From the NCBI GenBank assembly GCA_022539475.1, contig VCMS01000250.1, forward strand, positions 162,105-201,579: a DNA stretch of 39,475 nucleotides, written 5' to 3'. Source of the stretch: Gracilaria domingensis. Lineage: Eukaryota; Rhodophyta; Florideophyceae; Gracilariales; Gracilariaceae. The position numbers and the translations under genes were made by a program. How positions within the stretch are numbered: position 1 is the stretch's first letter; each line of letters opens with the position of its first letter. Positions 10,160-19,932 of the stretch are shown here, piece after piece. The notes below the pieces were generated by a model. It did not search any database. It saw nothing but the letters and a program-made list of their open reading frames with translations, and was not told where the DNA came from.

Positions 10160-12338
10160 ATGGATATGAGGGGACTGGGAAAGGGTCAAATGAGACGCTC
10201 TCGAAAGGTGAGAAAGCCTCGACGAACCATGGCACCACAACTTCGGAGCGGGACCAGAACTGCTGAACCGAACGCAGCGACGGGGAACGCATCCACAGCT
10301 ATGAAGTCGAAGCCCGCACCAGGCGAAGAAGTGACCTTGTTGTTGGGAGGGGCAGGAGGGAACAAAGCAGCGATTGGGAAAGCTGTTCTCGTTGAAGTGG
10401 ACGCTGGTGGAGGGAAGACAACGTTCAGAAGGGAAATGCATGGACATGCTCTGCAGGGAAAACCAGGGGAAGATGTAGTTGGTATATGGCGAGCGAAGAT
10501 ATCTCATGAGCTTGACACTCCCTATCCCTATCCCTTTAAGTGTACCGATGAAGATTCTGTTCCGAAGACATTGAAGGACATGAACAGGCCCGGTTTCTAC
10601 GCCTGGGACCTGAACTTAATGTCTAAGGTTGGTGACGTCGTAAGCGCTGATGAAGGAGACAAGGGTGCTCCGAGTTCCAAATTCGTCGCCCCTGAGAAGC
10701 CATTGAATACTGCTGGGAAACGGGTGCGAGTGGTACAACCTAAAACTCCATCCAGTGCCCGAAAGCGAATGCAGATGAAAGTGGCTCATGTGAAAACCCC
10801 GTCGAATGCTAAAAAACCCTGAGGCGGGAAACAAGCGCCAGTACCAAAGCTGAAAACACCATCGAACGTTCACGGTGGTGGAAAGCAGATGCAAGAATTC
10901 AAGATGACCACGACCCCAGAGAGTGCTGTATCGGCATTTCGTAAACAAACTGCTACGATTGTGCAGTCTGGAGCATCGAAGAACAGCACTGCGGAAGCTA
11001 TTACTCAGGCTGGAAATCGCAGTGGAGTGACAATGGAAGTGATTGACGTGGATGAAGACGAAGACGAAGACGTGGTTCTAGTGAAGGAAAGCCTTGGAAG
11101 CAACGTCAATGAACTCTTTGATGAAGGTGATGTGATACATCCTGATGATGTCGATACGAGTTTAGCGAGTTTGGTATTTGACTTAGATCATTACGAGTAT
11201 GTGTCTGTTCAAGTCGATATTGAGCTCATTCAAGTTCCGGAAATGACTGTGAGAGGGTTGTTCCGGAATCATGTCGAGGCTCTGAAAGAAGAGATTGGAC
11301 GCAAAAGCTTCTTACAGGCACTTGGGACCATGAGCGTTGCTGCTCTGTCTCAGGATGTGTCCGAGAAGGACATAGTGCAGAACAATCGCTTGAAAGTGAA
11401 TTGTGTGCTGATTGATGGAGCTCATCGTTATGTAGCACTCAAAGAGCTCTGTGAATCTATGCCCAACATTAGGAATCTATGTGGAGGTCTTTCTGTTTCG
11501 CTGTGGATATGGACAGAAGATGACCACGAGGGAAATCTTGAGCCTTGGCAATGTGCTAAACGATGGATTGAAGCAAGCTCGTCTTATGGGTTTTGCTGAC
11601 AAGGTGCATTCTATTGTGTCATTTATAAGGGTCCTGGTTGAGGAAGAGAAGAAGGACTTCAGCAAGATGACGAGGACCTCTGTGGCAGGTGCACTAAGTG
11701 TTTGCGGTATCATTGGCCAGTACAATATCAAGCATTTGGCAAGATTTGCAGAGATGGGGTTGAAGGTAGCGAGAAGTCCTGGATTGCTGGAACATTTGGA
11801 GCGGATTTGTGGGGACTACCATGAGATTGGAATTTCTTGTATATCAAGTGATGAATTCTTTACCATGGATGAGCATACAACCCACTTCACGCTCGACGCT
11901 CTGGTTGCATACTTTTCCAGGAGGCGAGTGTCGAAACTGACGGGTCGTTTTGAAGACGTACGCAAATACTTCTTTATCTGCTGCAGGAAGCTTCAATCTT
12001 TGCCAGAGGAGCTTTCGAAGAAGAAGAAAGTTACATTGGAAGAAGCGTATGCCATGAAGGTGGAAGTGACAAAGTTTGAAATGCGCACCGTTCGTGAGTA
12101 CCTTGCAACACAGGCAGCACGAATTGAAGTACCTTCGAATAAGAAGCTCTGGGAAGGAAGGATTTCGAGAAGAGTCTGGATTGCTCGTGATAAGCTGGCA
12201 AAGAGTTTAGGGGTGGATATGTTGAAACCCGCCACTGGTACTACGCCGAATGAAACACAGTCTGAGACCAAAGCGGTAGACCAGTCTACAACGCAGAGAA
12301 TGGCCAACGCAGAGAATGGCCACACGTTCGGCAAGTAG
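10160..12338 (+). pseudogene. ParB-like domain protein, N-terminal part of a ParB-dioxygenase fusion, broken
   Basis: Start candidates are ATGs at 10,160 and 10,229 in the frame open from 10,028. The N-terminus is basic, and after about residue 195 there are three KTPS repeats (KTPSSARK, KTPSNAKK, KTPSNVHG). An in-frame TGA (10,820-10,822) splits the second and third repeats, with coding continuing in the same frame. An acidic EVIDVDEDEDED stretch follows. The ParB/Srx-like fold then shows a strand with VQVDIELIQVP and, near 11,404-11,440, VLIDGAHRYVAL, the family's GxHR motif. Around 11,517-11,540 the coding signal moves to another frame (MTTREILSLGNVLNDG), a frameshift, and a helical region continues to 12,338. 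ParB folds bind DNA and NTPs or act as nucleases. The gene is divergent to the methyltransferase and runs into the dioxygenase segment. Confidence 0.6.
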
Positions 12339-14015
12339 GAAGGCCAAAGCGCCAGTGCGCAAGGGCTCTAAGGACTCTGATGTAGAAAGTGAAGAGAATA
12401 TGCCATCGAAGACAAGAAGCATGAGGAGTTCAAGACGAAGCCGTCGACGAAGAAATGCAATGAGAGACGTGAACCCTAATCAACGGAAGAAGTCAAGGAC
12501 GGAGGGTATTCAATCTGTTCAGGATGAATTTATCAGTCATCTGCGAAGTCTTGGTGCGAAGGGGGTGAGAAACTTGTTGAAAAGTCATTAAATATCCATT
12601 GGCAGCGACACAGACTCAGATGGAGTACCAATTGTGGTCTCACAGGCAGAGGACACTGACCCGTTCGATGACACAGTACCGCAGGTGTTGGCGCCAGGTC
12701 TGAAGAAGGCTGAAGAAGTAGCATATGAAGGTGACGATTCGTGGCTAAAGTTGGTGAAGACCTTACCAAGCAAGTGGCCGACTGGAGTGGAGAATGTCAT
12801 TAAATCTGTGTACCCGTGGATGGATGCGATACATCTCCAGAAGCAACACCGAGGCCACTTGTTGGAGCCCAAGGACTTTGAAAGTGTGCACCATGCAGTC
12901 TTTTGGCATGCAGCGTATCATGGCCATAAACTACTGAACGCGGCAATGGGAGGCATGGAGGTCGACGAGAAGACGTTATGGGGGGATGGACTGAAGAACG
13001 ACTCTCTTGCGTATGTCTATTTTGTGAAGAAGAACGTCGAGCTTCGAGAGAGAGGTTTCTGTATTCTGGACGGCTTTGCATCGGATGGAGAGTTGGTGAA
13101 GCTGACAGAGAGTTTGAGCAAGCTCATTGACGGGGATGTTAGTGTGGAATTACTGGACTTCTTCCGAAGGGACTTCGAGAGGGCTCCAGACCTTAGGATA
13201 CCAGAGAACCGAATCACATGGATACCGATCATCAATGCAGATGGTGGGAGGTACATGACTACGAGAAGAGGCATAGTGGATGACATGGAGACAGCCGTAG
13301 AAAGACATGTGCTTGTGAAGAAGAGAGCTTTACTGGATGCCCGACTGGGACAGATATGTGCTTTAATGGGTTTACAAGATAATAGGGTGGAAAAGGAGAG
13401 GATGTATGCGCCGAAGACGGGGGGAGGGTGTTATGCACTGCAGTTGGATGCAAGCGGCAGCAGTTACATACGGATTTCCCTACCTTGGCGAATGAGGATA
13501 AGCTGGAAGAAAAGAAGAACCCGGGGTACTTTATGATGGTGTCCGGAAGTGTGTCGTTTCCAATTTGGGTATGTGAAGGGTCTCATACACACTACGCAGT
13601 TACTCCCAAGGCACTTGAAGGTTTGGCACGGGGGATGTTTGTGAGGAAGTTTTTCGTTCCGCCTAAGTCTATATTTATTGAAAGAGGTGATGTGTTCCAT
13701 GCAGGCGCTTCAAATGAGGATGGAAGATTCCCCGAGATTCCCTTGTTTCGTTACCACATGTACATGGTACCTGAGAAATACAACCTCCCGGATGCGGTAC
13801 ACCTTAACCCACACTTTCGACCTCAGTTCAAGGAGGATGAAGACCTTGTTAGTATGAAGGAGAAGAGGAAGAATCCAGAACCGTCGAATTTGGAGGAGGA
13901 GAATGATGAGGTGATAGTAGAGGAAGGGGAAGAACAGTATAAAGAAGATGACGAAGATGAGAATTATGAAGTGGAGGAGATTGAAAACGATCTTGAGGAT
14001 GGCGAAGAGGACTGA
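12316..14015 (+). pseudogene. 2-oxoglutarate/Fe(II)-dependent dioxygenase segment, broken
   Basis: A Ser/Arg/Lys-rich linker (12,316-12,591) ends at a TAA, after which the same frame continues (ISIGSDTDSD) to 13,536. The catalytic half lies in another frame (13,428-14,015). The shift probably occurs at the G-rich tract near 13,420-13,427. The double-stranded beta-helix motifs are clear: HTD (codons 13,467-13,475, context CKRQQLHTDFP), the distal His in GDVFHAGASNEDG (13,698-13,700), and the 2-oxoglutarate-binding Arg in FRYHMY (13,749-13,751). The C-terminus is a long Asp/Glu tail. Such enzymes hydroxylate or oxidise bases, proteins or small molecules; the substrate is unknown. The join with the ParB segment near 12,310 is another frameshift at a short direct repeat (GAATGGCCA), so I regard 10,160-14,015 as one ancestral gene. 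Confidence 0.65.
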
Positions 14016-14291
14016 GTGAATATGTGATGAAACTTTGTAGTAATCTATGTGTCGAATATAGTTTCGAAGTAAATGATCTTGTGAATCGAGAGAAGTTTAA
14101 GAATTGTGGAAGCGACGACTCTACCCAAGATTGAAGGGTAGGATAGGATACCATACCCAACACTTCAATCCTGGAGAGCGTCATGAATATGTGGGAACTA
14201 TGTTTGTAGAGAAGAGATTCTGTTTAGTTGAAACATGTATCAGTTATGTACTTATGTTCGTATACTACTTGTCTCGCACTTGGTGAATACG
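14016..14291. other. Convergent 3' spacer with an inverted repeat
   Basis: 276 bp between the ends of the dioxygenase (plus) and membrane-protein (minus) genes. GATTGAAG at 14,129-14,136 pairs with CTTCAATC at 14,163-14,170, with GGTA/TACC pairing inside. It could form a hairpin in both transcripts' 3' ends. Its role is unknown. Confidence 0.4.
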
Positions 14292-15494
14292 TCAGCCAGA
14301 AGGCAGTAGATGTTGTGCCGGGGGTCTAGGGTGCTCACCAATGGCGCACAAGTATCGCTTTGCGTTGATTCTTGGTGCGTGTTTGACGACTCTGGAGCAT
14401 ACAAGTAGTACAATGAACAAGGTGTTTGTGAGGAGGGGCGGGATACCTCTGTACGAACCAAAGGATTCGGGGTCCAAAGACTCGGAGAGTGTGTGTGCGA
14501 AGAAAACTAGGACCACTCTGTTCAGAAAAAGTCTGATAGAAAGCAGGAAATCCTGAAGGAACAAAGCTTTCCGGAACGAGTTTAGAATACAACGGCAGTA
14601 CGGATTTAGCCCTCTTCTCCGGTATACCACCCGATTGGAGAGCGGAACTATGTTTTTGAACGTATGTTTTGTAGAGAAATAGATCCCAAATGTGTTGATG
14701 AGAATGGTGAAGAAGCCGAAGAAGAAACCGCCGGGGAAGAAGGAAATACATGCAGTTTTGAGAGAATCCATGACATCGATTGGAGGAGGACGGAGCTGAT
14801 AGGTGACGAAGATAGAGAGGTTGAGGACGATAAGCCCACCGATGCCCATGCCGAGGTATTTATTCCTCAGTGCCGAAACGGTGCTGGATGTGTGCGACGG
14901 AGTCATTGAACCATATGCGAGTCTACCATACCTTGTGGCGTGAAGAGAGAATGCCAATTCAAACAGAATAATGTGAAACATAGTTTCGAGCATGCTGTAC
15001 AGGATGGTGAATCCCAGTTGTGTTTGGCGGGAGGAGCGATCGTAGAGAAGAGCGTGTGTTGTGAGAGGCTTTATAATCCCATAGAGAGCTCCTATGGCTA
15101 CTGAAACGAAGAGGGAGAATGCCAAGAGAGAGAATAGCGAGAGCATGTTCAGGGGATTATGTGAATAAGACCGAGCCTCTGACATGTAGTTGGGTAGCTC
15201 TGAAAGATTCCCAATTGTGTGGAAGAAGGGAGGATGTTCAAGGATTCGGTCATGAATTGAAACTTCGTGAAGTATGTCATAAACATCACTGAGTTCATCC
15301 AGCAGTTCGGGGGATAAAAGGGTTTGGACTCCTCGAACCGTGGCTTCCCCGGTGTCAACGTCGTACTTCAGTTGAAGGCAGTCGTCAAAGGTGATGTATG
15401 TCCTATGGGGAAATGCGTCGAGATGGATAGGTATGAGAGCAGTTTGGTTGCGAAGCTGTACATGCGATACCTTGTGGGTGTTTTGGAAGGCCAT
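14292..15494 (-). CDS. Multi-pass membrane protein of unknown family, intact
   Basis: An uninterrupted 400-residue frame with an ATG start. Residues 1 to about 112 are soluble and hydrophilic and include an acidic LLDELSDVYDIL stretch. Predicted membrane segments by hydrophobicity are about residues 116-141, 160-183, 213-233, 250-273, 315-334 and 353-370, giving five or six spans. A Cys/Arg-rich loop (YRRRGLNPYCRC) lies between the fourth and fifth. No signal peptide, ABC, P-loop or transporter signature was recognised. It converges on the dioxygenase gene. It is one of the few long frames here without a break, which argues that it is functional or young. Function unknown. Confidence 0.7.
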   Translation of the reverse strand: MAFQNTHKVSHVQLRNQTALIPIHLDAFPHRTYITFDDCLQLKYDVDTGEATVRGVQTLLSPELLDELSDVYDILHEVSIHDRILEHPPFFHTIGNLSELPNYMSEARSYSHNPLNMLSLFSLLAFSLFVSVAIGALYGIIKPLTTHALLYDRSSRQTQLGFTILYSMLETMFHIILFELAFSLHATRYGRLAYGSMTPSHTSSTVSALRNKYLGMGIGGLIVLNLSIFVTYQLRPPPIDVMDSLKTACISFFPGGFFFGFFTILINTFGIYFSTKHTFKNIVPLSNRVVYRRRGLNPYCRCILNSFRKALFLQDFLLSIRLFLNRVVLVFFAHTLSESLDPESFGSYRGIPPLLTNTLFIVLLVCSRVVKHAPRINAKRYLCAIGEHPRPPAQHLLPSG

Positions 15495-15564
15495 TGTGAG
15501 CTCTGCTGCCTGTGAGTAGGTAGGAAAGAGGAGAAGAAATGAAGAAAGAAGGGGCGAGGAGAAG

Positions 15565-15573
15565 ATATATTTA
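15565..15573 (-). promoter_or_regulatory. Possible TATA box for the membrane-protein gene
   Basis: On the minus strand this reads TAAATATAT, about 70 bp upstream of the ATG at 15,494. Position and composition fit a TATA element, but A/T runs are common nearby. Confidence 0.3.
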
Positions 15574-15962
15574 TTGAGAACGAAACGAGCAGATATTACC
15601 TATAAAGAGGTGTATCGAAGGAGCTATATCTATGTTTTGTTTCCTTTAAGGCTTGTAAATTTGAAGTGAAGAAGGTGTTCATAAACGAGTGGCGAACTTA
15701 GCTTCTGTGATGGAAAAGCTATGAAGAGACGGAGTACATGAAGAGTAAAATGTAGGGCGATGAAGAGGACGGAAGAATCATGATATGATGGTAGTGGTAG
15801 GATTTCATTTCATATACTACTGGCATGAACCATGTATGAAAAGGGACGCCCTTCTCGCAACGGTTGGGAGAACATGGAGAATGAGAAGCATAGAGAGTGT
15901 TCAAAAGTGAAGAATTGTGCTAGTAAATATGAAAATAATTGCGATGCAGAGGTTGGACGGAT

Positions 15963-16145
15963 ATGAGCGGGTGCGGCGGTACTACAGTGTCATGGGACGA
16001 AAGCGTCTACCCTTGGTACACCGTGATCGGTTTGCGAAGGAACGATCAGCGAGTTCTGTTCTTTTCGGCTTCCCTGATTTCTCTTCTTTCGATATCCCTT
16101 TTGCTCTTCTACCAGATCTTCTACCAACGCGACCATGAGCGATGA
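15963..16145 (+). CDS. 60-residue single-span membrane ORF overlapping the next start codon
   Basis: The ATG opens MSGCGGTTVSWDESVYPWYT, followed by one strongly hydrophobic segment of Phe, Leu, Ser and Ile (about residues 33-50) and a short charged tail (YQRDHER). The stop overlaps the ATG of the downstream frame (ATGAGCGATGA at 16,135-16,145). The composition contrast between the polar N-terminus and the hydrophobic span looks non-random. It could be a small membrane protein or an upstream ORF of the coiled-coil gene. I recognise no family. Confidence 0.4.
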   Translation: MSGCGGTTVSWDESVYPWYTVIGLRRNDQRVLFFSASLISLLSISLLLFYQIFYQRDHER

Positions 16146-16947
16146 CGATTCGCGTTCGAACATTAGGTGGCCGTGGGAGTCGGAGGAAGGGGTACGGTCG
16201 CACAAGAAGTTAAAGAGTGTGTTCGAGGAGGAGGAAGAAAAGGACGAGCTGGACTGGTGAGCCACTGCAGTGCTGGGGTGTGCCGGAGCGATGGGGACGC
16301 GCATGGGAGAGGACGTGGGTCGACTGACGAAGAAGGTGACAGGGTTCGTGGTAAGGGAACTGAGGGGGATGAAAGAGGAGCAGAAGAAGATGATGAAACG
16401 CATTGAGAATCTGGAGGGGAGCTCGAAGGAGGTGAATGGGAGGAAGAAGGGCGGGGTAGGGGGTGTGGAGGGAACGCCGGTAACTCCGGCGCCGAAGACG
16501 AAGATCGTGAACTGCGTTGGGGTAGGAGTGTGCATCGGAAGCGAGGACGAGGATGCGAGAGACTTTGTACCGGCGACGGATAGTTTTGGGGCGGATGAGG
16601 TGATGGAGGGAGAATTGGTGAGGAAGAGAGGTCTGAAGAGGAAGGTTGGCGAGAAGAGGCCGATCCAACCGAGAAGTGTGGGGGTAGAAGAGGATGAAAT
16701 TCAGCCGAAGGTGGAGAACAAGAAAGGAAAAGGGGATAGTAAGAAGAGGACACGGGTTGGGTTCAGGACTGTTCCGAAGCCGGTGTGGAAAGGGAGCAGT
16801 GTTGTTGGATACGAGGAGAAGTGGAGCTGGGAGGATGTTGTGGAAGATGAGGAGGAAACGGTTGAGAATGATGATGGGAAAGAATTTCGTACGCTATCAT
16901 TCGCGGATGTGGAGGTAGAGGAAGGAGATGAAGGTGCTTTACTTTGA
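16135..16947 (+). pseudogene. Charged coiled-coil protein of unknown function, split by one in-frame TGA
   Basis: From ATG 16,135 the frame reads an acidic segment (MSDDDSRSN, then a run of five Glu and Lys), stops at TGA 16,258-16,260, and continues in the same frame to 16,947. The second part (ATG at 16,291) has a short Met/Lys/Glu coiled coil at about residues 15-45, Val-Gly-rich linkers and Lys/Arg clusters (RKRGLKRK, KKGKGDSKKR) suggesting nuclear localisation. Near the C-terminus is a Trp-containing acidic region (KWSWEDVVEDEEE). No domain identified. The DNA is strongly purine-rich on the coding strand. If the TGA is real, the intact product is the ~219-residue downstream part. Confidence 0.45.
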
Positions 16948-17310
16948 TTGAGGTGATACAGTAGTTGCCCGGTTGATGGTGGTAGAAAAGCGTTGGGGGA
17001 ATGGATGTGCGCAACTACCATTTCATGAATGTTGTACTAGCCAGAGTTAGTTTACATTCATTATTTGTGTTTATTTGCAATCGACAAGTATGCAAGTGCC
17101 GTTGGTAGCTTCCAGATCGAGCTACCACCTAATCCGTCTGAGTATACTAGGTACAAAAACTTTCATGTCATGGAGGTGAACTAGCAATTATGTCCGCTTT
17201 CACTCATTCTACAAATTCTGTAGTATTGCTTTGAATAAATGAAAGTATGGTATCCAAAAAATTTTTTTTTGGCTTGCACATAGCCGTACATTCAATTCTT
17301 TGCACATTTT
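16948..17310. other. Spacer, no gene seen
   Basis: 363 bp, becoming A/T-rich toward 17,310. It separates the coiled-coil gene from the truncated copia gag. I looked for the missing copia pol or second LTR here and did not find either. Confidence 0.45.
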
Positions 17311-18219
17311 TTAACGATTCAATCCACAAAATAGCATTCTAGCCTCTTGACATAGCGTTCCGGAAACACAGACGTTCCCTTTCCAGCTATAACCTCCATC
17401 ACCATTTGCAATGAGGCATACAAAGTCAGAATCGCTGCCTCCCGTACCTTGCTCATCGTTGAGCGCGGTATGTACACTTGGGTGGGCAGCATCGATCTGA
17501 TCCTTGTTAGCCCCATCACGTTGCTTTTTGAAACAGTTCTTCTGGATATGACCCTTTATGCCACAATAGTAACACACAACCCACTTCAATGACTTCCTAC
17601 GAAACTGGCGTCCCACGAGTGCTGCATCACCACCGGACTCCTCCTTGACACGATCACTCATACGTTGCTCTTCTTGCAACAAACGGCTCTTCACAAACTC
17701 CATAGTAAGTTCGCGATCTCCGATCGTGGTGTCAATTGCAACAATGAGGTGCTCAAAACGTTCCGAAAGTGCACATAGAGCAGCCATAGCAATGTCCTCT
17801 TCTTCAACATTGACGTCCATACTCTTTAGGTCTGAGGCCAAGTGCCGAACACGATTGATGAATTGCAACATCTTCTCGTCCTCGCGCATCTTGACAGAGT
17901 AGAAAGCACGTCTGGCGTTGATTCGGTTCAGAAGAGTCTTTCGTTGAAACACATTACAAATGGCCTTCCATGCATCCGCAGCAGTGTCAATGTCACGAAT
18001 GTGATCCAAGTGCTCGTCACCGAGTGTAAGTCCAATGATGGCTCTAGCCAGTTCGTCTCGAATATGCCATTTAGCCAGTTCCTCTTCATCAGTGGGTGCA
18101 GAAGTGGTGAGATGGTTCTTGAGGTCTTTCAGTGCAAGTACATACTGAATTTTCTGCTTCCATGTGTGGAAGTTATCCTCACCCAACTTCTCGATCTTGA
18201 GCCCACTAAACGAATCCAT
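17311..18219 (-). CDS. Ty1/copia-type retrotransposon Gag
   Basis: The preferred ATG is at 18,219 (MDSFSGLKIEKLGEDNF). The frame is open from 18,381, but that extension only encodes a Cys/Leu/Val stretch from a CAA-type repeat. The body is a typical copia Gag: GEDNFHTWKQKIQYVL, an alpha-helical region with DAWKAICNVFQ, then a CCHC zinc knuckle CYYCGIKGHIQKNC (about 17,531-17,575). It is about 300 residues. No protease, integrase or reverse transcriptase of this element is present below 17,311, so the element is truncated after gag. Gag packages retrotransposon RNA in virus-like particles. Confidence 0.85.
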   Translation of the reverse strand: MDSFSGLKIEKLGEDNFHTWKQKIQYVLALKDLKNHLTTSAPTDEEELAKWHIRDELARAIIGLTLGDEHLDHIRDIDTAADAWKAICNVFQRKTLLNRINARRAFYSVKMREDEKMLQFINRVRHLASDLKSMDVNVEEEDIAMAALCALSERFEHLIVAIDTTIGDRELTMEFVKSRLLQEEQRMSDRVKEESGGDAALVGRQFRRKSLKWVVCYYCGIKGHIQKNCFKKQRDGANKDQIDAAHPSVHTALNDEQGTGGSDSDFVCLIANGDGGYSWKGNVCVSGTLCQEARMLFCGLNR

Positions 18220-18291
18220 GATGTATGAGAGCAACTGCAGCGAACCAGATAATGCGGTGGCAGATAGGCGGCAATAGCAAACGACAGCGGT

Positions 18292-18360
18292 AAACAACAA
18301 CAGCAAACAACAACAACAAACAACAACAAACAACAATAACAACAAACAACAACAACAATA
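18292..18360. repeat. CAA-type simple repeat
   Basis: A run of CAA/CAAA/CAATAA units just upstream of the copia gag start (GTT-rich on the gag strand). It most likely lies in the element's untranslated leader and creates a spurious N-terminal extension of the Gag frame. Confidence 0.85.
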
Positions 18361-19867
18361 AAGATGAATAGTCGGGTGCAAAAGGAACTAAGATTCCTGG
18401 TACCCTAGGGAGTCGGACCCCTGACCCCCGGAGACTCTCCGGGTAAGAAACGACTTCTGCAGTCTACCTCCTCCTGCGTTCTAGGAGAAGGTGCGTCGCT
18501 CTCTACGAGACTTCCAGAGGATGGTTAATGACCGAAGATATGCCTTCACCAAGTAAAACTCTCTCTGGTCTCTTGCAAGAACTTGCGCGACCCTGAAACT
18601 GCAGGTACTATGACAAACCGAGGTACGCTTCTAGCAAGCAAACAATGAAGTTCACAAGCGGCCTGATCCTAAAAAGGAGGTCAGCCTACGACACGTCGCC
18701 TCCCCGCACCACCGAAGCAGTACGGATCAAAAGCTCGTTTCAGTTTGCTTTCGCCACAGATCAAGAACCCAACACAAAGTCAGGTCAGAAAAAATAAAGG
18801 TGGACCACCTCCTGTCCAGTGCAGTACGTCACGGCACCCCGTCCACAAATGCCCCCGCGAAGAATACCAGGTCTTTCGACCGACACCGTTATCTGCCCCT
18901 AAGGACCGGTGGGAAACTCGCAAGACGGAACAAATGCTTTGGTTCAAGCCGCCAGACTAACGTCCCCGATTGCTCGGATCAACCGCTCGTCGCACCGGAA
19001 CTCAAGTGATCACCACACCTGCCGAGCACACACGCAGTGCACGGACTTCAACAGAAACGAATGCTGAGCACGACACACAAGTGCACAGACTTCAACAACA
19101 AAAGGTCCTCAACCTCTCGGATCAGAACCCACAAAGAAAACGTGGGGATCCCAACAATAATAACAGACGGAGACCAAACGAAGCGGATAGCGATCGACAA
19201 CACGGGCAACGACGAGTGCCCAAACACAATCACGATAGAAAGTCAACGTCGAACCACCACCAACAAAACGCCCTCAGGGAGGAACGAACGACCGAAAGAA
19301 GAAAGTCAACACCGACCAACGATACGGTCAACACACCCGACGCAACGGAGAAGGGAACGAAAGAGAAAACAGCGAAGCGGATGAACGGCGGTGAGGGAGG
19401 GCGGCGAGAATCAACGGCGAGAGGGAACGATAACGGCAGAGGTCAGCGGGGCTGGGCCCATAACCTGTTAGAGGTTGAAGCTGAAAGGGAAGGTTGAAGA
19501 AAGGATGGGGGGAATGAAAGGAAGTTTGCCAGCTCTGGCTCGGATTTTACTTTGAGGTGCTCGAGTCACCACTTATATAGAACTACTTTGCGACACCATC
19601 GCACAACTCCAACTCCAAGCAATACCAAAACCACTAGCTAGAGACACTCAATACTACCAATCATCTTCTAACAGAACATGGTAACACTGCCACACTATCA
19701 TGACAGCTTACAACAACAAAGCACAACAACGCACAACAGTGCACAGCCGTGCACATCAAGTTACGTGCCTACACATAACCATCACCATGCACAGATTCAC
19801 ATAGTGCCAACACACTGTAATCCGTACACGCCACCATAACAGTTACGTACAGGCTCACCAACTAACA
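18361..19867 (-). mobile_element. Probable copia 5' LTR and leader (minus orientation)
   Basis: On the minus strand this stretch lies directly upstream of the copia gag. It begins TGTTAGTTGG at 19,867, like the TGTT start of many copia LTRs, and has CTATATAAG at 19,573-19,580 as a TATA box about 290 bp in. Plus-strand gypsy Gag coding runs up to this boundary. I could not identify the 3' end of the LTR, a primer binding site or a second LTR copy, so length and limits are uncertain. The long + strand ORF at 18,970-19,497 is low-complexity and not a gene. Confidence 0.4.
19573..19580 (-). promoter_or_regulatory. TATA box in the probable copia LTR
   Basis: The minus strand reads CTATATAA. Its position between the TG-start at 19,867 and gag fits a U3/R boundary. 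Confidence 0.4.
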
Positions 19868-19932
19868 CGTCACCACAAACTCACTCCAAGTATTCTACCC
19901 GCCTCAAGAAGGCTTTTCACAGATGTGAAAAC

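Noticed and set aside
18970..19497. 175-codon + strand ORF rich in Asn, Thr, Arg and Gln
   Set aside because: Low-complexity reading of an A/C-rich strand inside the probable copia LTR or leader; no domain.
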